This document shows positions 43,448-51,841 of a stretch of 64,000 nucleotides of DNA, piece after piece; positions within the stretch are counted from its first letter, which is position 1; every line of letters starts with the position of its first letter. The notes beneath the pieces were generated by a model. The model worked only from the letters and a program-made list of their open reading frames with translations. It made no database searches and had not been told where the DNA came from. The stretch is taken from positions 372,001-436,000 of the forward strand of contig JBCBET010000001.1 in NCBI GenBank assembly GCA_038528385.1, in the 5' to 3' direction. The stretch is from Shimia_B sp038528385. GTDB taxonomy: Bacteria; Pseudomonadota; Alphaproteobacteria; Rhodobacterales; Rhodobacteraceae. A program made the position numbers and the translations under genes.

Positions 43448-44934
43448 CAGCGAAGCGCCGCGAATTGCGCGGCGATTTCCGCAAAGGCCGGCGCGGTGCG
43501 ATCGAGCACGATGCCGGGCCAGAGGCCCAGGAGCACGAGCGCCACGAGCAGGAGGGAGAGCGTCAGGCGCTCGCGCCCGTCAAGGTCGGCGACTAGCTTG
43601 AAATGCTCCTTTACCCGAGGACCAAGCATGAGCTGCCGGTAGAGCGCGAGCGCGAGCCCCCCGAAGAGGAGCGCCCCCAACGCGGTCAGGAGCGCCGCCG
43701 TGAGGCTCACCGGCAAAAGCCCGAACAGCGCCAGGAGCAGCGCGACGAACCCGGCCGTTCCCGGCGCGCCGAGGAGCGCGAGCGCAAAGAACAGGAAGAA
43801 AGCCGACAGGACGGGGAGCCGCGTCTTCAGCGCCCCGAAGGCGGCCATCTCGCGCGCGTTCCCCCGCGCCTCGAGCATCACCGCCAGCGCAAAGAGCGCG
43901 GCCAGCGTGAGACCGTGGGCAAGAAGCGCCATGACTATGGCGTCAAAGCTCTGCACCGTGCCCCCCGCTATGAGGAGCACGAATGCTCCGGTCTGCGCCA
44001 CAGCCACGTAGGAGAGAAGCCGCCCGAAATCTTCGGCGACCAGAGCCGAAAGCACGCCGAGCACGAGCCCCGCGCCCGCCAGCGCCATCAAGAGCGGCGC
44101 GAAGGCGTCCGTGGCCACGGGCAGCATCCCCACATGGATGCGCAGCAGCCCATAAAGGCCGAGCGACGTCACCAATACGCCCAGGATCATGCCCACCTGC
44201 AATGGCGCGCGAAACCCGAGACCGGGGAGCCAGGTGTGAAACGGCCACAGCGCCGCCTTCACCGCCACGCTCACCGCGGCCAGCAGCCAGAGCACGCTCT
44301 GCCCGCCCCCGGGCAGCGCGCCCGCCGCCGCCGAGAAATTGTGGAGGAGCAGTTGGGAGATATCCGTCGTCTGCGCTTCGCCCGCCAGCCCCGCGGCCGC
44401 GACGATCAAGAGAACCGTGCCGGGCAGCGTGTAGAGCCACGCCTTGAGCGCCGAGACGCCACAGGCCATGCGGCCCCACATCCCCGCGAGAAGGAGCGCG
44501 GGCAGGATGGCCAGCTCGAAAAAGGCGACGAAGAAGACGAGGTCGAGTGAGAGCACCGCGCCTAGAAGCGCCGTCTCGAAGGTCAAAAGCCAGATCACGT
44601 AGTGCTTGACCCGCTCGCTCAGCGCCCAGCTCATGGCCACCGCGATGGGCGTCAGCGCCGTGATGAGCAGCACGAACGGCAGCGAGACACCGTCCACACC
44701 CATCCGGTAGGTGAGCCCGAGGATGACCCGGCTCTCCTCGAACTGAAATCCGCGGTTGGCCCCGTCGAAACCCAGAAAGAGCGCCACCGCCACAAAGAAG
44801 GTCGCCCCCGATGCCGTGAGCGCCAGCCACTTCGCATTCTGCCGCGCCGCCTCGTCGTTTCCACGCAGGAAGATCGCCAGGATGAGCGCGGCGAGGAGCG
44901 GCGTGAATGTCAGGATGGAGAGCAAGTTTTGCAC
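43447..44934 (-). CDS. Divergent NuoM-like antiporter subunit
   Basis: A 495-residue polytopic protein with the full NuoM layout: MQNLLSILTFTPLLAALILA start, LGLTYRMGVDGVSLPFVLL, FFELAILP and VKAALWPFHTWLP. Of the four key charged residues in complex I NuoM, Glu (E140, for E. coli E144) and Lys (K226, for K234) remain, but the site of Lys265 reads VTSLGLYG and the site of Glu407 reads GFVALL. GTG 44934 follows GGAGGGG. It sits between the NuoL-like gene and birA, where NuoM then NuoN are expected; NuoN is missing. Confidence 0.85.
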   Translation of the reverse strand: MQNLLSILTFTPLLAALILAIFLRGNDEAARQNAKWLALTASGATFFVAVALFLGFDGANRGFQFEESRVILGLTYRMGVDGVSLPFVLLITALTPIAVAMSWALSERVKHYVIWLLTFETALLGAVLSLDLVFFVAFFELAILPALLLAGMWGRMACGVSALKAWLYTLPGTVLLIVAAAGLAGEAQTTDISQLLLHNFSAAAGALPGGGQSVLWLLAAVSVAVKAALWPFHTWLPGLGFRAPLQVGMILGVLVTSLGLYGLLRIHVGMLPVATDAFAPLLMALAGAGLVLGVLSALVAEDFGRLLSYVAVAQTGAFVLLIAGGTVQSFDAIVMALLAHGLTLAALFALAVMLEARGNAREMAAFGALKTRLPVLSAFFLFFALALLGAPGTAGFVALLLALFGLLPVSLTAALLTALGALLFGGLALALYRQLMLGPRVKEHFKLVADLDGRERLTLSLLLVALVLLGLWPGIVLDRTAPAFAEIAAQFAALR

Positions 44935-44946
44935 GACGACCCCTCC

Positions 44947-46785
44947 CTATGCGCCGACCATGGCGAGGATCGTCGACAATAGAACGAGCCCCACGATCGC
45001 TGTGAGGGCATAGGGGGTCGTCCGCCCCCCGCTCAGCCGGGACCATGCCTGGGTCAGGGCGGGAAAAAGCGCTCGCGCTAGCCGCGTCATGAGCGCATCG
45101 AGGCCCGCACCGTCGAGACGGTGACCGAGCGTTCTCCCGGCCCAGGCGAGGGGCCGCGCCACGTAGCCGCCGATGAGCCTCTCCTCCGCCAAAGCGCCCC
45201 CCGTGTCGGGTATAATGCGCGCCAGGGCCTTCGCCCAACCGGGCCGCATCGCGAAGAGGAGTGCCGCAAGCGCAAGGCCGATGGCGGAACAGATCACCGG
45301 GACGGTGGTGATCCACGACGCGCTCTCCGGCACAGGCTGCATTGGCACCCAAAGCGCGGAGAGGATGACGAGCAGCGCCGCCACGCCGAGCACGGACCGC
45401 GTAACGGGCGGCTCGGACACCCCCTCGGGCACCGGGCTCCTCGGAGCGCCGGCAAAGGCCATCACCACCACGCGCCAGACCGCGAAGCTCGTCAGAATGA
45501 GCGCGATCACGACCGGCACGAAAAAGGCCGTTCCATGCGTCACGGTAAGGAGCGCCGACGCTGACGCGAACCCACCCAGCCCGATCAGGAGGCCCTCGTA
45601 GGGAAAGGGCAGGCCAAGGCCGCTGAGCCCCACCGCGCCCACGATCAGGGCGCCATAGTGGCTGCCGAAGGCGGCCTTGCGCCCGCCGAGCTGCCAGAGA
45701 TCGCATTCCCCACCGCGGGCGACAAGCGAACTCACGCCCCAGAGGAGGAGGGCGAGGCACACGCCCTGCGCCATCAGGTGGGCCGTGGCCAAGCCGATCT
45801 CGTCCAACGCGACCGACACGGCGACGAGCCCGCCCGCCGCCCCCACGAGGAGCGCCGCGGCGCGTCGGATGTCCTGCTGCAGGACCGAGAGCACGCCGAG
45901 GGCGATGGCGCTGGCTGCGCCAAATACCCCGAGAAACGTGCGATGCCCCTCGCCCAGACCTGCGCCCTGCACATCCAGTAGCCAGAGACCCGCGAGGGCG
46001 AGCACCAGCGGCGCGAGGGCCGCGGTCGGAGCGGGGGTCAAGGCGCTCTCGGCATGCCAGATATGGGCGATGTAGAGCCCCAGAAGCGTTGCCGCAGCGA
46101 TCACCACCGCGCCGCCGGTCAAAGCCTCCAGCGCGACAGCCTGTCCGAAAAGCGTGGTCTCACCGGCAAGGGGCTCCGCGAAAAGCACGTCGAACCGCGC
46201 CCCGTCGCGCGCTGCAAATAGGGCAGCGGCCCCGATGGCAAGGGCGCATGTGCCGGCCACGAGCACGACCAGAACGCGCTGCATGGCCCGCCCCGCCCCC
46301 TGGCTCCTGTGGTCGAAGCCCGCGAGCTGCGCGGAAAACCAGGCCAGGAAAAAAAGCGCCGCGAGCGCCTGCACGGTTCCGGAGGCGGTGAAAAAAACCA
46401 CCGTGGCACTCATGAGAAGCCCGTGGAGGAGAGACAGCCGCGCCTTTTCGTTTGGCTTCGCCTTGGATTTGCCCGCGGTGAGCGGCAGATCGTGGACCAT
46501 GACCTGCGCCGCGGTCCCGAGCGTCAGTGAGAGCGCCACGAAGAGGAGGCCGTTCGTGCCGGGCTCCAGCGCGAGCTCCGTCGACAGCGTACCGCTTTCG
46601 ATCCAGGGGCTCATAAGAACCGCAGAGGTGAGCCCACCCGTGAGGTGCGCGATCCAGGCGATCAGGGCAGCGCATCCGTAGAGCGCGGCACAGGTCCATG
46701 CGATCGCGAGCTCGGACATGGCCCCGCGCGTGAACCAAGCCAGACCTGACCCGAGCAGGAGCAGCCCCAGAAGCATCAGTCCCAT
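44947..46785 (-). CDS. Degenerate NuoL-like membrane protein
   Basis: A 612-residue polytopic protein homologous to NuoL: WIESGTLSTELALEP near residue 61 and a C-terminal RPLAWAGRTLGHRLDG lateral-helix and final-helix region are recognisable. Its proton-path residues are gone: the TM5 GWEG site reads FFLAWFSAQ (about 145-153), the TM7 KSAQ site before the HTWLPDA equivalent reads LLGLY, and the TM12 HAFFKA site reads QGVCLA (about 340-345). It cannot pump like NuoL but may keep a structural role. Starts 32 bases after the CMD-like gene. Confidence 0.8.
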   Translation of the reverse strand: MGLMLLGLLLLGSGLAWFTRGAMSELAIAWTCAALYGCAALIAWIAHLTGGLTSAVLMSPWIESGTLSTELALEPGTNGLLFVALSLTLGTAAQVMVHDLPLTAGKSKAKPNEKARLSLLHGLLMSATVVFFTASGTVQALAALFFLAWFSAQLAGFDHRSQGAGRAMQRVLVVLVAGTCALAIGAAALFAARDGARFDVLFAEPLAGETTLFGQAVALEALTGGAVVIAAATLLGLYIAHIWHAESALTPAPTAALAPLVLALAGLWLLDVQGAGLGEGHRTFLGVFGAASAIALGVLSVLQQDIRRAAALLVGAAGGLVAVSVALDEIGLATAHLMAQGVCLALLLWGVSSLVARGGECDLWQLGGRKAAFGSHYGALIVGAVGLSGLGLPFPYEGLLIGLGGFASASALLTVTHGTAFFVPVVIALILTSFAVWRVVVMAFAGAPRSPVPEGVSEPPVTRSVLGVAALLVILSALWVPMQPVPESASWITTVPVICSAIGLALAALLFAMRPGWAKALARIIPDTGGALAEERLIGGYVARPLAWAGRTLGHRLDGAGLDALMTRLARALFPALTQAWSRLSGGRTTPYALTAIVGLVLLSTILAMVGA

Positions 46786-46817
46786 CAGCGGGCGCTCCCC
46801 ATGGCGGTCCGGCGCAC

Positions 46818-47189
46818 TCAGTCCTCTCCGTCTTTGGCCATGGCGTCGCGTGCGAGACCCATGGCGCGGGTCATGGCGGGCGGACCGGCAAAGATCGACA
46901 TCTGGACGATGGTTTCCACGATTTCCTGGTCCGTCGCGCCCGCCTCTCGCGCATGGCGCACGGTGCTCTTGATCTGCTCATCGGCTTGCGCGCCGAGGAC
47001 GGTCAGCGCGCCCAGCGTCAGAAGGAGGCGCGTCTTGGCGTCGAGCCCATTGGGATTGAGCGTCTTGCCGAAGAACATCTCGAGCATGTCCTGCGGCATC
47101 GTGGGCGGCATGGCCCCGAGCCAGGAGCTCGCGGCCTTCGACCATTCCTCGGAGGCTTGCTGCATGGCTTCGATGAGGGATTTGTCCAT
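46818..47189 (-). CDS. Carboxymuconolactone decarboxylase-like protein
   Basis: A 123-residue all-helical protein of the CMD/AhpD fold: FFGKTLNPNGLDAKTRLLLTLGALTVLGAQADEQIKSTVRHA, AGATDQEIVETIVQMS. The CxxC pair of peroxidase-type AhpD proteins is absent, so it is not a thiol peroxidase. Start ATG 47189 is preferred over GTG 47234, though neither has a clear ribosome site. It lies where complex I clusters of this family carry an unidentified reading frame before nuoJ-nuoK-nuoL. Confidence 0.8.
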   Translation of the reverse strand: MDKSLIEAMQQASEEWSKAASSWLGAMPPTMPQDMLEMFFGKTLNPNGLDAKTRLLLTLGALTVLGAQADEQIKSTVRHAREAGATDQEIVETIVQMSIFAGPPAMTRAMGLARDAMAKDGED

Positions 47190-47273
47190 GTGCGATCTGC
47201 CCAACTTGCGCCCGCTGTCTGAATTTAGGCCCACCTTTGACCGCCGTCGACTGAAAGCGCAATGGCGCTCGGA

Positions 47274-47669
47274 TCAAACCGTTGGGATGCCTGCCGCTCG
47301 ACACGCCGCGACCGTGGCGGCAGCGTCGAGCGTCCGATCGCCGCGCGGTCGCTCGCGCGAGATCGTGTAGGCCGCGTCTGCGGTGCGCGCCCGTCCCTCT
47401 TCGCCCAGATTGGTGCGCACGTGGCGCAGGAAGTTCGCCCCACGGATGAGCGCGAATTGCGACGCGGCGCAATCGGTGAAGTCCCGCAGATCGCCCGCGC
47501 CGCGCGCGCCCTCCATGGTCACCGTGAGGCTCACGAGGTCTTCGGCGAGGAGCGTCGTCTCCACCGTACCGTAGCGCGGAGCGAATCCCGCGCCGCCACC
47601 CAAAATCGCGGCGCCCTCGCAGGACGCGCAGAACAGGAGCGCGCAGAGGGCCGCAGCGTTAGCGCGCAC
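47274..47669 (-). CDS. Small lipoprotein, complex I locus accessory
   Basis: A 131-residue protein with an N-terminal hydrophobic stretch and lipobox-like CASC (about residues 14-17), followed by a beta-rich mature part (VETTLLAEDLVSLTVTMEG) with a second Cys. Start GTG 47669 overlaps the end of the DUF5333 gene by 11 bases. Not a recognised family; it is in the position of one of the unidentified frames between nuoG and nuoH in related operons (from memory). Confidence 0.65.
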   Translation of the reverse strand: MRANAAALCALLFCASCEGAAILGGGAGFAPRYGTVETTLLAEDLVSLTVTMEGARGAGDLRDFTDCAASQFALIRGANFLRHVRTNLGEEGRARTADAAYTISRERPRGDRTLDAAATVAACRAAGIPTV

Positions 47670-48060
47670 GGAGGAGACGACCCACGGCCGTTTCTCCGTC
47701 GATCTCGGCCACGCCGACACTGCAATAGCTCGCGGGGGCATCGGCCTCCGCCCCGCGCGCGGTGAGATAGGCCTGCGCCTCCGCGCGCAGGTTGGCCCGC
47801 GCGATGGGATCCTCGACAAAGGTGTCGATCTCGTCGGACGTGAACCCGGCCGCGCGGGCCGCCGAATAGAGCTGATTGCGCAGATTGTAGACCCGGATGA
47901 GACGCGGGGAGATGGCCTCGCAGTTGCGCTGGATCGCGTCGCCCACCGCCACAGCGAGGAGCCCGTTGCGGACCTCTGCCACGTCGTCGGGGCTGCGCGC
48001 CTCGAGCGGTGCACCGAAGGGCGTGAGCAGCAGCACGGCAAGAAAAAGAGCCCGGGCCAT
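47659..48060 (-). CDS. DUF5333 family secreted protein
   Basis: A 133-residue protein with a signal peptide (about 1-22, FGAPLEA) and a helical mature domain with NCEAISPRLIRVYNLRNQLYSAARAAGFTSDEI and YCSVGVAEI, the DUF5333 pattern including two Cys. DUF5333 genes lie between nuoF and nuoG in Rhodobacteraceae complex I operons. ATG 48060 is one base past the previous gene's stop codon. Confidence 0.75.
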   Translation of the reverse strand: MARALFLAVLLLTPFGAPLEARSPDDVAEVRNGLLAVAVGDAIQRNCEAISPRLIRVYNLRNQLYSAARAAGFTSDEIDTFVEDPIARANLRAEAQAYLTARGAEADAPASYCSVGVAEIDGETAVGRLLRAR

Positions 48061-48061
48061 A

Positions 48062-48490
48062 TCAGTCCTCCCCCGCCTGGGTATCCGAGACCATGAGGAG
48101 GCCGCCGAGGGCGCTGCCCTCTGCCATCTCCGCCTCGGCTGCGGCACAGATCTCCTCTACGCTCGGCGCGTTGAGACCGTGGCGTTCCATGAAGGAGGCC
48201 TGCCGGAGGCCCACGCCATACTCGACGCCGGAGAGCTCCGTGAGTGCATCGCCCACGAGGCCATCCTCCGCCAGCCGGCTCAGAAGCGCCTCGGAGGCCG
48301 CGTTGGCGGCGGCGAGGCTCACATCGACCTCGGGGCAGAACTGCGCCAGCCGCTCCGCCGTGGTCACGGCAAAGAGCGCGTCGAGGTAGTAATCCGGCGC
48401 GACCGCCTCCGCCGAGGCGGCGCCCGCCCCAAGGAGCGCTGCGAGAAGGCTTGTGCGAAGCGGTGTCACGGTAAGGTCTTTCCTGGTCAT
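48062..48490 (-). CDS. Secreted small protein, complex I locus accessory
   Basis: A 142-residue protein with a signal peptide (about 1-29, ending ASAEA) and a helical mature part with FCPEVDVSL and EICAAAEAEM Cys positions, similar in layout to the next protein (DUF5333). Probably the companion reading frame of the same operon type. ATG 48490 starts the signal peptide. The frame is open to 48691 but upstream codons run into the DUF5337 gene. Confidence 0.65.
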   Translation of the reverse strand: MTRKDLTVTPLRTSLLAALLGAGAASAEAVAPDYYLDALFAVTTAERLAQFCPEVDVSLAAANAASEALLSRLAEDGLVGDALTELSGVEYGVGLRQASFMERHGLNAPSVEEICAAAEAEMAEGSALGGLLMVSDTQAGED

Positions 48491-48570
48491 TGGCTGGGTC
48501 CTGGGCGGGAGAGGGCCGATCCACAAGCTGTTATGCAATAACGCGCGGCCTCCTGCAGGATTCCGCCGCG

Positions 48571-48792
48571 TCAGGAGCGACTGCGCCATAACCTCCAGGC
48601 GACGATCAAGGCCCAAGCGAAGGCCGCCAGCGCGAAGAGGTCCGCAAGGATGGCATATTCTCCCGGCATGCCGAGGCGCGGGCCGAGCCACTGAACTCCG
48701 AGCCAGAGCGCCATGGCCGCCACCAGCACGACCGAGACGAGCCGCGAGGTCTTGGCGCGCTCTATGTCCCGATCGCTCGGTTTCTTTGCCAT
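48571..48792 (-). CDS. DUF5337 small membrane protein
   Basis: A 73-residue protein with two membrane helices (about 18-36 and 47-66) and basic ends (MAKKPSDRDIERAK, WRLWRSRS), the DUF5337 pattern. In Paracoccus and Rhodobacter relatives this reading frame lies between nuoE and nuoF. Here neither neighbour is present. Confidence 0.75.
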   Translation of the reverse strand: MAKKPSDRDIERAKTSRLVSVVLVAAMALWLGVQWLGPRLGMPGEYAILADLFALAAFAWALIVAWRLWRSRS

Positions 48793-48870
48793 GGGGGTGC
48801 CCCCTTCATAGAGACGGCGGCCGCGCCACGATCGGGCGCGCCTGGAGGTGTCGTTCGACGTGGCGACTGG

Positions 48871-49509
48871 TCAGTAGACCTTGCCGTCTTCCACTTTTTT
48901 CGAGAACTCGGTTTCGCCGCCCGCAGCGAGCACCTTGGCCTGCGCCACCCAGTCGTCGCGGGTGACGCGGCCCTTGAAGCCTTCGAGGTTCTGGTCGACC
49001 CAGGCCACCTCTTCGGGGGACCAAGCGGCGATCTGATCGAAGTGAAAGAAGCCCAGATTGTTGCAGAGCTTTTCCAGCTTCGGCCCCACGCCCTTGATTT
49101 CCTTCAGGTTGTCCGCACCGCCCTCGCGCGCGGCGGTCAGGGCCTTGGGGCGCGTTCCCGCACCGCTTGCTGCGACTTCTCCGGGATCAGGTGCCGCGGC
49201 GCGCGCGGCCTCGGGCACTTCCACGGGGGCCGCCTCTTTCACCTCCGCAGGCGCGACCGTCGGTTTCGGCGCTGCGGGCCGGGCGTCGGAGCCCGGTGCC
49301 TTCACATCCTCGAGCGCGGGCAATTCGCGGCAGAAGATGTAGGCAAAGACGACACCCAGCGCCACGACGACGAGGCCGCCGAGAAAGATGCTCTGCGTCC
49401 AGAGGTATCCCGCGAAGATGCGGAACACGATGATGGACAGGGCCCCGATGAGCCCCGCCATGGCAAATGAACTGATCGTGCAGCCTCCGCTGCCGGTCTG
49501 TTGGGTCAT
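48871..49509 (-). CDS. Membrane-anchored helix-hairpin-helix protein of complex I loci
   Basis: A 212-residue protein: two N-terminal membrane helices (about 14-33 and 39-60), a flexible Ala/Pro/Glu linker (about 70-135), then a helix-hairpin-helix domain LKEIKGVGPKLEKLCNNLGFFHFDQIAAWSPEEVAWVDQNLEGFKGRVTRD at the C-terminus. The same domain ends NuoE in Rhodobacteraceae, and a membrane-anchored version lies between nuoD and nuoE. The 2Fe-2S thioredoxin-like domain of NuoE is not here, so this is the anchor protein rather than NuoE. Confidence 0.8.
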   Translation of the reverse strand: MTQQTGSGGCTISSFAMAGLIGALSIIVFRIFAGYLWTQSIFLGGLVVVALGVVFAYIFCRELPALEDVKAPGSDARPAAPKPTVAPAEVKEAAPVEVPEAARAAAPDPGEVAASGAGTRPKALTAAREGGADNLKEIKGVGPKLEKLCNNLGFFHFDQIAAWSPEEVAWVDQNLEGFKGRVTRDDWVAQAKVLAAGGETEFSKKVEDGKVY

Positions 49510-49657
49510 GATCGAGGAACTCCCTCTCCGTCGATTGGTCTTTTCGGTACTCTGGCATGGCGGCCCTTTTCACGGAAGTCCGCATTTGGCGTGATCATGG
49601 GCGCATGCGCGGACAGTCCGCCCTGCGCCCGTATGACCGACCTCGGGCCCACGCGGC

Positions 49658-50038
49658 TCAGCCCAGCGGGCGCGCGCCTTCCGCGACGACCACATAGGCG
49701 CAGAGCAGGAGCGCCACGAGGGAGGCGAAAGCGGCCCAGACATGGGGTCCCACGGGCTGTTTGCGTCGCCAGTAGATGACGACATCCGCCAGGGAGGCGA
49801 CGATATAGGCAGCCTGCAGCCCGGCCATGACGGCGAAATCGCGATAGGCCACCGCGAGAAGCGCGAGAGTGAAATAGGATAGGTAGCGGCCCGCCATCAC
49901 CTGCGGCAGCGCGTCTTCCCGGTGGTCCAGCTTCGGCAGGGCGCCGCGCGGATTGCGAATCATGATCGTCGCGATGAAGCCCGTCACCGAAAGCGTCACC
50001 ACCGCCACGAAGACAAAGATGCCGCCGGCCACCGTCAT
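49658..50038 (-). CDS. Uncharacterised four-helix membrane protein
   Basis: A 126-residue protein with about four helices (near 4-24, 50-68, 72-90 and 98-119) and a conserved-looking loop NPRGALPKLDHREDALPQVMAG. No known family. It lies upstream of the complex I accessory genes by 148 bases and downstream of the sulfotransferase. Confidence 0.65.
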   Translation of the reverse strand: MTVAGGIFVFVAVVTLSVTGFIATIMIRNPRGALPKLDHREDALPQVMAGRYLSYFTLALLAVAYRDFAVMAGLQAAYIVASLADVVIYWRRKQPVGPHVWAAFASLVALLLCAYVVVAEGARPLG

Positions 50039-50119
50039 GGCCGCGCGCCGCGACGGGTGTGGCCCGGGCCGCTTCCTTGGCGCCCCTCCGCCATCACGTC
50101 CATGGCCGGACGGATCATC

Positions 50120-51013
50120 TCAGAGCGCCTTCATGTTGGCGGCCCAGGCCGCGGGCACGCGGCCCAGATGCGCGGCCACGGCATCGTATTGCGGTGCGAG
50201 CTCTTTGAGCGCCCGGTCGCGGAGGTCCTCCCGCATCTCGACCTCCACGCCGGCATGAACCTTCCGCTCCACCGGCGCCGGCGCGCGCGGGAGGTCCAGC
50301 CAGTCGCAGAGCGCGTCATAGCCCGCGTCGCCCATAAGTTCCTCCATGACCATGACCCGGTATCGATCCCGCGGCACCGCCTCGGCGAGCCGCGCAAGCG
50401 TGGCGGCATAGTCGCCCCGGGCAGTGATATGCGTCTCCTTGCCCTTGTGCAGGATGCGCCAGAGCGTGGCATTCGATTTCTGCGGTACGCTCTGCCCCTC
50501 GAAGAGCTGCCGCTCCGCCTGCATCCGCACCGCCGACCAGAGCCGCGCCAGCGGATCCCGCACAAGGTATAGCAGCCGCGTTTCGCGGCCGAGCGCCACC
50601 ATGTCCTTGAGCTTGGCCTTGCTGAGCAAACCGTAGGCCGGGCAGATATCGGCCACGAGCCTCGTCCGAGTTCCGCGATCGCGGATATAGGCGAGATAGG
50701 CAAGATGCCCTTTCCTCGGGGCGTCGAGCATGGCGATGAGCCCGGCCATATCGGCGATGCGACGGTCCATGTTGCGGGCCTGCCATCGCCGTCCGGCGGT
50801 CTCCGCCTCTTCACGCATTACTTCAAAACGGGCGAGTTGCGCCTGAAACACGGCGAGCTGTCTTTGGCGGACCGGCGGCGAGAAGGTATCCCAGTAGTGC
50901 AATTCCTTCACCGCGGGCAGCGCGCAATCGGCACGGTCGGCCAGGGTGCGATAGAGCCAGGACGTCCCTGCCTTCGTCGCGCCTATGCCAATCAGGACCG
51001 TCGGTCTGCTCAC
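50120..51013 (-). CDS. Sulfotransferase family protein
   Basis: A 297-residue PAPS-dependent sulfotransferase fold. The 5'-phosphosulfate loop is IGIGATKAGTSWLYRTL at the N-terminus and the 3'-phosphate motif lies in LLYLVRDPLARLWSAVR. Acceptor unknown, possibly a cell-surface glycan or small alcohol. Single gene; it separates the complex I accessory block from the liu operon. Confidence 0.85.
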   Translation of the reverse strand: MSRPTVLIGIGATKAGTSWLYRTLADRADCALPAVKELHYWDTFSPPVRQRQLAVFQAQLARFEVMREEAETAGRRWQARNMDRRIADMAGLIAMLDAPRKGHLAYLAYIRDRGTRTRLVADICPAYGLLSKAKLKDMVALGRETRLLYLVRDPLARLWSAVRMQAERQLFEGQSVPQKSNATLWRILHKGKETHITARGDYAATLARLAEAVPRDRYRVMVMEELMGDAGYDALCDWLDLPRAPAPVERKVHAGVEVEMREDLRDRALKELAPQYDAVAAHLGRVPAAWAANMKAL

Positions 51014-51070
51014 GTCGTCCTCGTCCGTTCGCCGACCAGTCTGGCGAGCGGGCCCTGGGCCGTCAACGCA

Positions 51071-51841
51071 TCAGCGCGCCCAATGCGGCGCGCGTTTCTC
51101 GAAGAATGCGCCGATGCCCTCGGCGGCCTCCTCGGAGCGCCAGCGCGCGATAAGGGCATCCATGGTGCGCGCGATGAGCGCGGCATCGATGGGCGGACGC
51201 AAGTCGCGGGCGAGACGTTTCGTGTCCGCCACAGCGCCCGGCGCGCAGGACAGGTAGGGCTCGATCTCCGCCTGGATGGCGGCGTCGAGGTCTTCGGCGC
51301 GCACCGCGCGCGCGAGAAGCCCGAGGCGGACGGCCTCCTCGGCCGTGAACCGGCGCGAGGACAGAAAGACCTCCGTGAGCCGTGGCCCCATCTTCGCGGC
51401 AACATAGGGCCCGATCGTCGCAGGAATCAGGCCAAGCCGGGTCTCCGTGAGCCCGAAAAGCGTGCCCTCCACCCCGATCGCCACATCCGCTAGGCTCGCC
51501 AGCCCCACGCCACCTCCGAACGCATTGCCGTGGAGACGCGCAATGAGCGGCACATCTAGCATGTAAAGCGCGTGGAACATGTCAGCGAGACGCTGCGCCT
51601 CGGCCCGGCGCCCCTCGTCCGAGGCCTCGAATTGGTGCCGCATCCAGCCGAGATCTCCGCCCGCGCAGAAGCTCTGCCCCTCACCCGCCAGCACGATCAC
51701 GCGGGCATCGCCGGGTCTGGTCCGCACGGCGACGTCTGTGATGGCGTCCATCATCGCCGCGTTGAGCGCGTTGTGCACATCCGGGCGCGCGAGGGACAGC
51801 GTGAGCACGCCCCGACCATCCAGCACGGTTTCAATTGTCAT
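51071..51841 (-). CDS. liuC: Methylglutaconyl-CoA hydratase (enoyl-CoA hydratase family)
   Basis: A 256-residue crotonase-fold enzyme: oxyanion loop FCAGGDLGWM and HGNAFGGGVGLASLADVAI, with LFGLTETRLGLIPATI. In this operon it should hydrate 3-methylglutaconyl-CoA to HMG-CoA. ATG 51841 overlaps the HMG-CoA lyase gene by 11 bases. Last gene of the leftward liu transcript. Confidence 0.9.
   Translation of the reverse strand: MTIETVLDGRGVLTLSLARPDVHNALNAAMMDAITDVAVRTRPGDARVIVLAGEGQSFCAGGDLGWMRHQFEASDEGRRAEAQRLADMFHALYMLDVPLIARLHGNAFGGGVGLASLADVAIGVEGTLFGLTETRLGLIPATIGPYVAAKMGPRLTEVFLSSRRFTAEEAVRLGLLARAVRAEDLDAAIQAEIEPYLSCAPGAVADTKRLARDLRPPIDAALIARTMDALIARWRSEEAAEGIGAFFEKRAPHWAR

Noticed and set aside
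43943..45760. 605-codon minus-strand frame overlapping the NuoM/NuoL-like genes
   Set aside because: Other-frame shadow: it crosses the boundary between two real genes and shows no membrane helices, unlike both of them.
48871..49509. Truncated NuoE
   Set aside because: It shares only the C-terminal helix-hairpin-helix domain; the N-terminus is two membrane helices with no 2Fe-2S domain, so it is the separate anchored protein.
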